A stretch of 64,000 nt of DNA from Castor canadensis (Eukaryota > Chordata > Mammalia > Rodentia > Castoridae): the NCBI RefSeq assembly GCF_047511655.1, contig NC_133405.1, forward strand, positions 90,803,046 through 90,867,045, given 5' to 3'. Positions within the stretch are counted from its first letter, which is position 1; the number at the start of each line of letters is the position of its first letter. A program made the position numbers and the translations under genes. Below are positions 23,259-33,361 of this stretch, piece after piece. Below the pieces are notes generated by a model that saw nothing but the letters and a program-made list of their open reading frames with translations, was not told the origin of the DNA and searched no databases.

Positions 23259-23389
23259 CTTTCATTTCATGTCCCCCACTTAACCCAGCCACTCTTCTTC
23301 CTCTCTCTTCAACACCCCTCGTTCACTCCTGCCCCGAGATCCTTGAGGAACTCCTCCATTGCCCAGACCACATTCAGGAGGACACCCTT

Positions 23390-23860
23390 TCTCAGGCTAA
23401 CTACACTTGGTTCTTTGATGGCAGCTCCTTCGTTCATGATGGGCAGTGAAGAGCTGGATATGCTATCTTGTCTGATTCTGCCATCATTGAGACACACTAC
23501 TACTACTTCCCAAAAGGCAGAATTGACTGCCCTGGCCAGACCTCTGATCCTGGCAAAAGGCAAAACTGTCAACATTTACACTGACTCTAAGTATGCATTT
23601 CACACTTTATTGTCCCACTCTGCTATCTGGAAGGAAAGGGGATTCCTAACTACAAGAGGAACTCCTGTTATCAATGCTGCCTTAGTAGCCCAGGTCCTAG
23701 AAGCTTCATGCCTCCCTTCCTGGGTAGGCATTACTCATTGCAAAGCTCACCAAACTCGTTCTTCCATAATTATCAGAGGAAACAACTGAGTGGATGCAGA
23801 GGCCAAGTGGGCAGCCCTCCAACCTGCACCCCAATTGCCCATGTACCTACCCCCTTACCC
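23390..23860 (+). pseudogene. pol: ERV RNase H domain, broken
   Basis: The first part in frame 2 has 'WFFDGSSF' (first catalytic Asp) and hits TGA at 23,447-23,449. From about 23,500 the homology is in frame 3, with 'TQKAELTAL'-like sequence written TSQKAELTAL and 'IYTDSKYAF' (catalytic Glu and Asp), then 'HCKAHQ'. Another TGA at 23,787-23,789 follows 'RGNN'. The remaining VDAEA segment carries the last acidic residue. The domain would degrade RNA in RNA-DNA hybrids. Both stops occupy positions where the family usually has Arg, as expected for CpG deamination. Confidence 0.88.
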
Positions 23861-23869
23861 CAGCTTCCT

Positions 23870-24996
23870 CCCCCCCAACTAAACTTTCTCTACCCCCTTC
23901 TGAAGTTAAAATTCTTCTTTCCTATTTTCATAGGCTTTTTCATCCTAATCTTCATGCTCTTTACATCTTTCTCTGCCAATCCCTTTCCCTATCTCCAGGA
24001 GACATACATACCTTAAACAGATTACCCAATCCTGCTCAATTTGCCAGCACACAAACCACAACTCCAATATTAGACCCTCTCCCTTTCCTACCCATCAAAC
24101 CAGGGGATGCCTCCCTGCCATGGATTGTCAGGTGGACTTCACACACATGCCTCCAGTAAAGAGGATTAAGTACCTCCTGGTATTTGGTAGACACCTTCAC
24201 GGGATGGGTGGAAGCCCTCCCTACAATCAATAAGAAGTCCTCCACAGTGACATCAATTTTGGTCACAGAAATCATCCCATGGTTTGGTCTCCCAGCCTCC
24301 ATCCAGTCAGACAACTGGCCTGAGTTTGTTTCCTCTATCTCCCAAAAATTGGCACAAGCCTTAAATATTCACTGGAGGTTTCACATTCCCTATCACCCCC
24401 AATCTTCAGGTAAAGTTGAACGTGCCAATCGCACACTAAAAAATACTCTCACCAAACTCTCCCTTGAGTTCCACCTAGATTGAACAAAGCTCCTACCCCT
24501 AGTCCTTCTCCACCTCCAGGCCCTTCTAAAAAGACCACTCATGCTCAGCCTTTCTGAGCTCCTCTATGGCCATCTGCTCCTCCCTATCACAGTTCAGCCA
24601 GAACCCCCTAACATTTCCCCCACTCTCCTCAATCCTCTCCTCCCTTTTCTTCACTCTCTCCTTTGGTCTCATGCTCATGATCAACTGCCATAGCCCTTTG
24701 ACACCACCAAAATAACTCCCTCCCTCCAAATGGGAGATCTGGTTTATCTAAAAAATGCAGCCACACCCGGCCACCTTCAGGAAAAGTGGAGAGGCCCATT
24801 TAAGGTCATCCTCCCTACCCCCATGGCTGCTAAGCTAGCAGGATTTTCCTCCTGGGTACATGTCAAAAACCTAAAACTGGCAGCCCCACCCAAGACCTAC
24901 CAATGTCTTCTTACAGGACCAACAAAAAAAAAGATCTCCTGCCTCCCCAAGATCCTAGAAGACGGAGACACACTCACAGAGACTCCCGGGGTATAG
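23870..24996 (+). pseudogene. pol: ERV integrase, broken
   Basis: The N-terminal zinc-binding region is spread over two frames: His residues near 23,930-23,960 in frame 1, the CSIC pair at 24,033-24,044 in frame 3. The catalytic core has its first Asp in 'QVDF' (24,135-24,137, frame 3). A shift near 24,178 puts 'VDTFTGWVEALPT' and the rest in frame 1. The second Asp lies in 'SDNW' (24,310-24,312) and the Glu in 'GKVER' (24,418-24,420). The DDE triad is therefore present, but the usual Gly after SDN is Trp. A TGA at 24,481-24,483 separates the C-terminal part, which has the 'WRGPFKV' (GPF) motif at about 24,787-24,810. Confidence 0.9.
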
Positions 24997-25039
24997 GCAG
25001 GAGCCCTATGCCTGGGGACCTGACATCTTGCCTACTCAC

Positions 25040-27045
25040 TCTTTATACTTACCCCTCTCATTCGTTCCTGTCAGTGCCTGCCCACACTTTTACTCTTTCC
25101 TGTATACCCTCTACTCAGATTTTATTCTTCCCACCTCCCAACACAATCAGCCTCCCTCCTTTCTCAAACCTTCTTTACCCCTGCTTCATAGATTGGATAG
25201 CCAACCTTCACCTCAAAGGTACTCTCTCAGACTTTACTCCTGAAGAAATGTATTCATTTTCCAACATTCTCTTTGCCTTATTGCAAAACTGCACCACCTA
25301 TGCTTTCACTCCATCCCTTTCTGTGGGTAACTCTTGTCCTCATACCCTCTCTCCTGAGTATTGGCCTGTGTGCAACTTCTCCCCCTGAGTGGAGATGGCC
25401 CTATTGTGCAGCTCTCTGTTTTGGGTACCTCACCAGGTGTGCCTTACTCATTGTGCTCTCTTCTTTCTTATGACCTGTACCCTTGTGAACCCCAAACTTC
25501 CTCCCTGCCCATTAACCTCATCCTATTCCTACCAGCATAGGGCTTGCTACAATACAGCTACCCCACGTACAATGTGGGGCAAACCGCACTGGACTGCAAG
25601 CAGTAAAGGCAGCAAGGCGGGTTATACTTGGTTTGGGAATCGCAGGCAAAAAGTGTGCTGGACTGAGCTCACACATTACGGTATGTCCGATGGAGGAGGA
25701 GTTCAGGATCAGGCACACAAGAAGGTCCTCCACACACAGGTACCTCAGGTTCTTGACAACCTATTCTTTCCCACCAGAAAGCCTCTCAAAATTCCTTTAC
25801 ACATGCTGTCACTTTCTGAAACCCTTCTCCTCCAGGTCATAAATACCACTCATCAACTACTGAACCACACTAATCCTACTATAGCCCATGGTTGTTGGAT
25901 GTGTCAGTGGACTGGCCCTTCTCGGGTCATTGCCAGCCCCATAAATGTTTCCACATCCCTTACCTTAAACTGTTCCTTCACCAAAAAGATCACCACCTCC
26001 ACTCTTTCCCCGGTTCCCCTCTTCCAGCCAGCCCCTCTTTGCCTGCAGAGTTCCTCAGGGACAGTTGAGATAGGCTCCCTAGCGGCCGAAAAATGCCACA
26101 CCACTGGGATGGCCAACAAAACCGGAAATATCTGTTGCCCCCCATTCCCAGGACTCTCTTTCCATGAGGTCAGAGTGTATACCCCTGCTTACCCCAAGCC
26201 TGGAAGGGCATCTGCACTCTGGTATTTTGGTTCCTGACATGGATATTATTACAGAAGATCAGGAACTTCCCATTCCCCTCACCATGTGCCTTCAATCTAA
26301 AAGGGCAATCCAGGCTATTCCTTTGTTAGCTACCCTGGGAATAACGGCTGCCATGGGAACAGGGACTGCAGGAATAGGGACCTCTATCCACTACTACAGG
26401 AAACTCTCTAATCAATTGATAAGTGATCTTCAAATGGTGGCCAAGTCTATCCTAACCCTACAGAAACAACTTGACTCCCTAGCCTCAGTTGTACTCCAAA
26501 GCAGATGAGGCACTGACCTGCTCACTGCAGAGAAGGGTGGTCTCTGCCTATTTTTACAAGAAGAGTGCTGCTTCTATGTTAACCAGTCGGGAGTAGTAAA
26601 AAATAAAATTAGACAACTCCAGGAGCAATTAGAAAAATGGAGAAGAGAGTTGGAGGACTCTTGGAATCCTCTAGGGAACATTTCACAGTGGTTCTCCTGG
26701 TTAATGCCCATCCTAATGCCTATATTTCTTGCTCTCATATTCTTAAGCTTCCTCCCTTGTATCATAAAAACAATACAAAGATTTCTTTTGGACCGCATGT
26801 CTGCTACTGCTAATCAAAAGTTTAACCAGTTGTACCGGCAAGGGATATCAACCTCTCCAAAACCATCCAGAGAACTACTGCAAGGGCCCCAACCAGGACG
26901 CCACAGGAGTCTGAAGATCTTGCCCCATTCAACGTCCCCTGCCAGCAGGAAGCAGCTAAAAGACCAACACTTCGCCCCAATTCCCGATCCTCAGCCCCTA
27001 CCTCCATCATTATTAAAGAAAAATGGGGGAATGATAGAACAATAA
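25040..27045 (+). pseudogene. env: ERV envelope glycoprotein, broken
   Basis: Env would be the virion surface protein, cut into SU and TM. The SU part is in frame 3, with only the TGA at 25,386-25,388 inside 24,903-26,237. It holds the CWMC (CxxC) motif at 25,893-25,904 and several N-x-S/T sites. Near 26,170-26,230 the homology shifts to frame 1. That frame holds an 'SKR' cleavage-like site (26,296-26,304), a hydrophobic Gly/Ala-rich fusion-peptide-like stretch (about 26,311-26,390), TGA at 26,506-26,508, the CX6CC motif (Cys codons 26,545-26,547 and 26,566-26,571) and a membrane segment (about 26,690-26,790). The frame ends with TAA at 27,043-27,045, inside the LTR. Two stops and one frameshift inactivate it. 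The true start is not clear. Confidence 0.9.
27015..27031 (+). promoter_or_regulatory. Polypurine tract of the provirus
   Basis: 'aaagaaaaatgggggaa', with a single T, directly precedes the TG of the 3' LTR, as expected for the plus-strand primer. Confidence 0.9.
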
Positions 27046-27205
27046 TGTTGCCATCTTGTAAATCGGTGGCCATTTTATCCCCAGGGCTCACTTGAGAAAC
27101 TCCCAATAACAGCCCCACCCTTAAACAGAAATTCCCACTCCAAGACAAGCTCCGCCCCTACCAGAGACTGCTGCGCATGCACTAACTTCCTAACCCTCCC
27201 TCTTC

Positions 27206-27213
27206 TATAAAAG
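27206..27213 (+). promoter_or_regulatory. LTR TATA box
   Basis: 'tataaaag' in the 3' LTR, preceded by a CT-rich stretch. The 5' LTR lacks this part. Confidence 0.8.
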
Positions 27214-27279
27214 ACCACACCTGGCCCAGAGTTGACCCTGCACCATCTTTCCCCGTCAACCAGGCAGCTCATGCCTGTC

Positions 27280-27285
27280 ATTAAA
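27280..27285 (+). terminator. LTR polyadenylation signal
   Basis: 'attaaa' 67 bp after the TATA box, followed by a GT-rich segment ('cttggtcttggacgtgag'). Confidence 0.75.
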
Positions 27286-27335
27286 CCTTGGTCTTGGACG
27301 TGAGATTTTTCTCGTGAGCGGCATTTTTCCTAACA

Positions 27336-27340
27336 AATAT
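27336..27340. repeat. Provirus target-site duplication, right copy
   Basis: AATAT directly after the CA of the 3' LTR; matches 19,254-19,258. Confidence 0.85.
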
Positions 27341-27347
27341 GCTATCA

Positions 27348-27790
27348 TGTAGAGGGGAGAGGCAGGGAGTTAGGAAACCTGATGGCTGCAAACCAGGACT
27401 TGGATGTTGATAAGGAATCATATCTTAGATGGTAACAGAATGACTTATGACATACAGCAGGTTCTTGCAGAAACTAACAGCCCCAGTCAGACCACCCAAG
27501 ATCAAAAACTACCCACACCTAACATGTAAGAGTAGTTGATGACACATAGCTCAGTCTCTGAAAGTTAATGACATATAACCCAGTTTTCCAGGATCAATAC
27601 CCTATATCTACAGACCCCAATAAAATTGAGATCTTGGGACCCTCAGAGCAGTACTCCTTCTTGAGCCTGCCCATCCTTCATTGCAGTGTACACTTTTGCT
27701 TTGCTTTGCATTAATAAACCTGTTACTGCTTAGATCTCTCTGTGTTCATCTTTAAATTCTTTCTCTGATGAAATGGGTACTTTATCGCCC
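27348..27790 (+). mobile_element. LTR-like insertion, family unknown
   Basis: Begins with 'tgtagagggg'. It has 'attaataaacctgttactgc' (AATAAA) followed by a T/C-rich U5-like part. After it, 'tctggtgacatattttggca' resembles an LTR-to-primer-site junction. The promoter-like 'caataaaattgagatcttgg' precedes. Family unassigned. Confidence 0.45.
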
Positions 27791-28394
27791 CCCAGACCAA
27801 GTGACCCAAATCTGGTGACATATTTTGGCAAGCTAAGCCAGGAGACTGGAAGGGGTCTGATTCTAGTAAGCCTACCTGATTCCTTATCAGGACTGCTTTT
27901 TTAGTTTTACTCTCTCATTCTGGCCTATTATCTTGCAAAACTTGCCCACCAGTGGAGGTTTTACTCATCCTCCCTCCTGTGACTGTGAAGACCAAATAAC
28001 TGTACTTAAACTGCAAGTACAAGGTTAACATGAAAGATTTGGGGCTCTTTGTGTATTTTTTCCCTTATCCCTTCTTCTTTCTTGTATTAATATAATTTTG
28101 TCATTCAAGGTCATTTGGAAGTTTTGTTATCTTAACCAGTTGCTAGCTGGAATGTAACATTCTGTAACTCTTCCACTCAAGTAAGACCAATGAAAAAAAT
28201 ATGCAAAGTCACCCTTTTACAATCAAGTGGCAATAAAGTCTGCATAATATCTGCAGCTATGTGTGGACAGGTGATCCTTGTTTTGTTCTGTCACGAATAT
28301 AGTTTGGATTAAAAAATAAGCTAAAAGAAACCAGTAAGTAGGAGATAAAGAGATATAAAAAAAGGTTATAGAAAAAAAGGAGAGCATTTTTTAG

Positions 28395-28690
28395 ATAAGG
28401 ATCTTGTGTAAAAGTATGGCTTTGTCCTTAAAAGCAATGGATTGTTCCAAAATGGAAACAAATAAGAGCAAAATCAGAAGGATAAAAGCATGTTGTAGAA
28501 GGAATGTGAAGAGCGTTGTAAGTAAGAGGGCATTCCCTGGATAAAAAGGTTTGTTTGTACATGGTAAAATAAGATTTTTGTCTTAAAAGTAAAAGATTGT
28601 TCCAAAATGGAAATAGACAAGGATAAAACCAGGAGTGTATACACATGTCACAGAAAGATTGTGGTTGGGTTTCTGATGAGATATAAATGA
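28395..28690 (+). repeat. Two imperfect tandem units of about 155 bp
   Basis: 'attgttccaaaatggaaa' occurs at 28,441 and again at 28,596, with similar flanks ('ttgtccttaaaag' / 'ttgtcttaaaagt' before, 'gataaaa' after). They probably belong to the internal part of the LTR-like element. Confidence 0.65.
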
Positions 28691-28739
28691 TTAAAATAAA
28701 TTCTATTTTAATAAATTTATAAAAAAAATTCTCTAAAGA

Positions 28740-28960
28740 CTTCCCCTTTAATCCTAGTAAAGCTGGGATGTAAAGAATTGCACTCTCTTCTCTGAGATGG
28801 TCTACTATCCTCTATGGGGAGCATATTCTTCCTTCTCTTAATAAACATTACTACTAATAAACTTTGTTATTACTTTCATTATGTTTCATGTCTTGCTTGA
28901 AATCTTATCTGTCAAGAAGGCAAGGTTCAAGCAAATCAACCAAAACTCACTGTTAGATCT
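28740..28960 (+). mobile_element. LTR-like 3' part with AATAAA signals
   Basis: 'ttcttaataaacattactac' and 'ctaataaactttgttattac' precede a T-rich region, reminiscent of an LTR R/U5. It is not clearly similar to 27,348-27,790. Confidence 0.35.
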
Positions 28961-28964
28961 GAGG

Positions 28965-29069
28965 ATGAACAAAGGGGGTGGGGGTCGGGGAGCCATGAGC
29001 TAAGGAATATAAGCAGTCAAAAAAAGCAAAGAAAAACTCTTCCCTAGAGCTCCCTATATAACAAGTACT
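28965..29069 (+). mobile_element. Middle part of the split old LTR-like repeat
   Basis: 'gagccatgagctaaggaata' and 'ctcttccctagagctccc' continue the family whose left end is at 19,061 and right end at 29,727. Confidence 0.5.
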
Positions 29070-29584
29070 CAGAAACAGCTTTTGCTAAAAGCACTGACTC
29101 TTCACTTGGGCCTGCAAATGCTCTGCCTCCATTTCGTATCTACCTTCTTTGCTCTGAGACATTCTCTCCTGCAGTCACCTTGGATTCCTGAAAGTACAAG
29201 ATTGATGGATAAGTATCATATGACAAGAGTCAAAACTACCTCCCCATAACAATGACTTTCTTAGCCTGACAAGGCCTCACCTGACCAATTTTGAGATAAT
29301 TATCAAGGAGTTTACATCTTTGACCCCCACTGACCAAGACTGTACAATAATGCAATATCTCTCACCCATGCCTCAAGAATTCCTCTGTTTAAACCTTAAG
29401 CTCATGTCTGTACCCCAAAGATGGATGGAAATACTCTCCATTTTCCAGTGTATGTTAATAAATCTCTTTCCTTTGCCCTTCACCACTACTTGGCTCCTTA
29501 ATTGGCATGTAAGGGCAAGTGGAAAGATCTGGCATATTGGAACTCCTGGAGTTGGGCCTCTAGCCTAGGACTCGATTACATCTA
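29070..29584 (+). mobile_element. LTR-like insertion with AATAAA, family unknown
   Basis: Pyrimidine-rich promoter-like start, 'gtatgttaataaatctcttt' as a poly(A)-like site and a short tail. 'agtact' at 29,064-29,069 and 29,584-29,589 could be its target duplication, but the ends are not clean TG...CA. Confidence 0.4.
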
Positions 29585-29727
29585 GTACTAATGTTGCCCT
29601 GCCAACACCTTGATTATTGCACTGCTGACCACCAAAACTGTCCAGAAGTGTAAGATAATAAATTTGTATTGATGTAACTCACTATGTTTGTCATAATTTA
29701 TTACAACAGCAATAGGAATCTAACACA
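29585..29727 (+). mobile_element. Right end of the split old LTR-like repeat
   Basis: 'ccctgccaacaccttgatta' to 'acagcaataggaatctaaca' is the end of the same old family. It matches, reverse-complemented, the start of the copy at 31,957. Confidence 0.65.
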
Positions 29728-30250
29728 TCTGGTGATAAAATTGTAATTGCCACCACTATATTTGAAAATAGGTTAACACTAAGATTTAGTGTAACAAATT
29801 AGGTACTATCAACTGGAACTTTCCAAGTACTGGACTGCGGTTAATTAACTGAAATCATAACTATAGTCCCTTTTATTAAGTTCTGTTGGAATTTAGAGCA
29901 TGGGCCCTCTAAGGTGTTTAAGTAAAATTGCCTCAGAAAAAAAATGTGTACTTTAATTTATAAAGAAAGACATTAAATTCTGGAGGTGTAAAACCTAAAA
30001 AGGGAAAAAAATATTCAAATTATATTAGCAAACCCAAAACACTTTGTGACAATTCATCAACCTGTACAGTTAACATTCGTGCATTTTTAAGTATGTTTGA
30101 TACTTTTTAAGCAAAATTTATATAAAATCTCAACAAAAAAATCTACAAAACATAAGACTTAGGGAGAGGGGTCACCAAGGTGGATGAACCTAAAAACAAT
30201 AGACCAGAATCAAGCATTTCCTTCCACAAATCACAACCAATAACAAAATG
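29728..30250. other. Unassigned AT-rich DNA
   Basis: No gene or repeat family recognised. Confidence 0.35.
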
Positions 30251-30254
30251 TAAT

Positions 30255-30490
30255 TTTAAGCCAAGTGAGGTATCTCACACCTGTAATCCTAGCTACTTGG
30301 GAGGCAGAGATCTGGTAAGAGGCCAGCCCAGGCAAAATGTTTGTGAGACATGATCTCAAGCAATAAAAGCTGGCCGTGATGACAAGCACCTGGCATTCCA
30401 GCTATGTGGGAAGTGTAAACAGGATTGCAGTTTGGGCTGCTTGGGCATAAAAACGAGACCCTAGTTGAAAAAATAACTAACACCAAAAGG
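30255..30490 (+). mobile_element. B1-dimer SINE
   Basis: 'gtatctcacacctgtaatcc' and the second half 'tggccgtgatgacaagcacc'; first of three SINEs in a row. Confidence 0.8.
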
Positions 30491-30828
30491 TGAAGCCAGT
30501 TGCTACTGGTTCACACCTGTAATCCTAGCTAATTGGGAGGCTGAGATTGGGAGGATCACAGTTCCAGTCCAGCCTGAGCAAAAAAGTTTGTGAGAACCCA
30601 TCTCAACAGAAAAAAGCTAGGTGTAGTGGTGTGCTCCTGTCATTCCAATTGCAGGAGGAACCTTAAAATAGGAGGATCACAGTCTAGAACGGATGGCCTG
30701 GGCAAAAAGCAGGACCGTATCTCCAAAAATATCAGAGGAAAAAGGGCTGGAGGCATGGCGCAAGTGCTAGAGCACCTGCATAGCAAGTGCTAAACTCCTG
30801 AGTTCAAACCCCAGTAACTGCCAAAAAA
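30491..30828 (+). mobile_element. Composite SINE (B1-like, B1-like, ID-like)
   Basis: 'ggttcacacctgtaatccta', 'gtgtagtggtgtgctcctgt' and the ID part ending 'gagttcaaaccccagtaact'. Confidence 0.85.
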
Positions 30829-30837
30829 AATCTGTGA

Positions 30838-30935
30838 GAGGGCTGGGGATGCAGCTCAGTGACAGAACACTTGTGTAGCATGCACAGGCCCTTGGTTCAA
30901 TACTCAAGACAGCAAAAAAGTAAAAAAAAAAAAAA
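30838..30935 (+). mobile_element. ID-like SINE
   Basis: 'ggctggggatgcagctcagt' with the tail 'aaaaaagtaaaaaaaaaaaa'. Confidence 0.8.
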
Positions 30936-31029
30936 TCTGTGAGAGTACCAGGCACACAGAAATATGCCTAACAAAATATGTGTGAGACCCTTATAGAGAA
31001 TCTTAACAACCTTTTACCAAAGATATTAA

Positions 31030-31590
31030 AATACCTAGATAAAAGGAAAGAGGAACCACCTCACCTTCATTTTTCTAAAGATGCCATTTCTGTCTCTAAC
31101 ATAATCTATAAATAAAATGCAGTTCTAATCAGCTCTCAATGTTTCTTACAGACCTTGGCTTCAAGTAAAATGACCTTAAAATTCTCGTGGAAAATTAAAG
31201 GACATGGAACATACTTTTGAGTTAGAGAAATAAAGAAAGTGTTTTTCTCTAACAAATAAAGATGCATTACACAAAGCTATAAAAGCAGACACACAGATCA
31301 ATAGAACACAATAACTTAGAAACAGACACATACATCTATTAGAACTGTATATCAGTGAGAAAGTACTCTAACTCTGGGAAAAGAATGGAATAATTAACAA
31401 TCTTGGAACCGTTCAGGAGAGAAGACTTCCACTACATCATGTCATACACAAAAATAAATTCTAAGTGGATCATACAGAAGCCTAAGTGTGCAAAGAATAC
31501 TATAAAAGTATTACAGTAAGAATATAGTATACTAGAATATCTGGATGACATCACTGTAAGGAAGAATTCCTTGAACAAGATGAAAAACGT
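31030..31590 (+). mobile_element. Old LINE-1 ORF2-derived fragment
   Basis: Phrases like 'agacacacagatcaatagaa' and 'aaaataaattctaagtggat' come from the L1 ORF2 C-terminal half; heavily diverged. Confidence 0.6.
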
Positions 31591-31592
31591 TG

Positions 31593-31672
31593 TTGGGGCT
31601 GAAGCTCAGTGACACAGTGTGTGTTCAGCATGCACTGGGCCCTGAGTTCCATCCCTAGCACAAACACAAAGG
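31593..31672 (+). mobile_element. ID-like SINE
   Basis: 'ggggctgaagctcagtgaca' to 'gagttccatccctagcacaa'. Confidence 0.75.
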
Positions 31673-31956
31673 AAGATAAACAAAAATGCAGGCACAAAAA
31701 TATAAAGGAAAAGGATGATATATTTGACTACATCAAAGTTCTCTCTGTTTTTACTATGCTCCTCATTTCTCTTCTGAGCCCTCACTATCATTCATTAACA
31801 TCTATATTTCCACTCACAATATATTAAAGCTATTTAGACTTTTTCTGTCATGCTTCTCAACATTTTTCCATCCTCAATTATTCAATTAATTATTCAAAGC
31901 CACTTCAACATTTTTAGGTACTTGTTACAACAGCACTCCGCTTTCTGTTATCAAAA

Positions 31957-32441
31957 TGTAAATTAGTTTGTTAATGTTATAGTAGCAATTTACCATAAAC
32001 TAAAGCAACATCAATTTATAATCTTACAATTCTGGAGGTAAGAAGTCTAAAACACCATTTCCTTAATGTAAAATTAAAATGTTAGCAGGGTTCTTTTCTT
32101 CTGGAGGCTCTAGAAGAGAAGTTACTTCCTTTCAAACCATTTTCTAAAGGGTGTTTCCATTCCTTGGCTCATTGATCCCTCAAAGCCAGCAAAATAGCAT
32201 CATCCTTCCTCTCTGACCTTTGCGTGAGTTTCAGATCTCACTATAACTCTGAATCTACTGCCTCCATCTTATAAGGACCCTTGCAATTACATTGGGCCCA
32301 CCCTAACAATATAGGATAATGTATAAATCAAGAGTATAAATCACATCTGCAAGTCCCATGTAGCATGGAAGTTAACATATGGACACGTTCTGGGAATTAG
32401 AATGTACACATCTTTGGGTGGCCATTATTCAACCTTCCATA
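31957..32441 (-). mobile_element. Old LTR-like repeat, near full length, minus strand
   Basis: Same family as 19,061-29,727 but unbroken and on the other strand. 'ttacaattctggaggtaaga', 'ttataaggacccttgcaatt', 'cattgggcccaccctaac' and the end 'gccattattcaaccttcca' are seen. It helps to reconstruct the broken copy. Confidence 0.65.
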
Positions 32442-32682
32442 GAAATAATTTGGGAACAGAGAAAGGATAAGAGTCAAAAACCACACGTTGGCTTGCATCT
32501 GAGGGAGGAGCAGAAAAAGTTAAACCTACAACACACTGGCAGCAAAGCCTTTTCCAAAACAATGAAGTCCCTAAAATGAAAGTTATAAAAACCCTTCATG
32601 AGGCCAGAAGTTACTGCTTCAAGCATGCTTAGTACTGTGGCATTTAATATTAGTGACAGACCAAAAAAAGAAAGAAAGCTCA

Positions 32683-32765
32683 AGGGCTGCAGGTGTGGCT
32701 CAGTAGTAGAATGCTTGCCTAGCATTCCTGAGGCCCTGGGTTTCATCTCCAGCACTGGAAAAACA
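32683..32765 (+). mobile_element. ID-like SINE
   Basis: 'ggctgcaggtgtggctcagt' to 'gtttcatctccagcactgga'. Confidence 0.8.
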
Positions 32766-33361
32766 AAACAAATAAGAACCCCAAAACATACTGAGAATAT
32801 AAATATTCTAAGAAGGAGTAGTATTTTTAAATATTTATAGCTGAATAGCTTGTGATAGTCTGATCCTATCTGGTAGAAACACCAGTGACATATTTGGGCC
32901 TCTAGTCATTCTCTTTTCTCTTTTGGCACACCCAAACAGAACCCAAGATCCTATCATTTTACATGAAGAAGACATACAACTGGAGTTTAAAGTCATAGCA
33001 AGTGTGCAACAGAAAAGTACGGTGAAGGAGAAGGAATGAGACAATGGAGCAAAAAAAGCACTCAAATCCAGAATCACTAAATTGAAAATGAAGCTTCTTC
33101 TAGTAATAAAACATGGCTATCAAACCAACAGATTAGAAACACTTTGCCAAAAATATTTACAGTACTTGAGAATATATGTAAGTTAAATACAATATAATTA
33201 TTATGGTGACAAATCATAAATTAAGATAACCAATGAGAACTATAGGTTTTTCTCTTGAAGATTACTTTCAGAGTAATGGCAACAACTTCTAAGGTTCTGG
33301 GAGTCTTCAAATAGTGTTTCTCAAGCTTTCTGTTTTTAGGTGACTTTTATACTTTTTTAGG
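32766..33361. other. Unassigned DNA
   Basis: No gene or repeat family recognised. Confidence 0.35.

Larger units (their letters stand above)
19259..27335 (+). mobile_element. Endogenous retrovirus, class I (gammaretrovirus-like), defective
   Basis: Order seen: truncated 5' LTR, primer binding site, gag, protease, reverse transcriptase, RNase H, integrase, env, polypurine tract, full 3' LTR, with AATAT duplicated outside both ends. The single-NC-region gag with two CCHC knuckles, the CxxC motif in SU and the CX6CC motif in TM place it with gamma-type ERVs. The His-tRNA-like primer site recalls the RTVL-H/HERV-H group. It is 8,077 bp long. All genes carry frameshifts or stops. Over the roughly 110 bases shared by both LTRs I count five substitutions and one 8-bp indel. 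The insertion is therefore not very recent. A polymerase-based family search would fix its clade. Confidence 0.93.
27032..27335 (+). mobile_element. Complete 3' LTR (304 bp)
   Basis: Runs from 'tgatagaaca' to 'tttcctaaca' (TG...CA). It contains the TATA box and poly(A) signal annotated below and a short GT-rich U5. It is flanked by the polypurine tract and the AATAT duplication. Confidence 0.93.
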
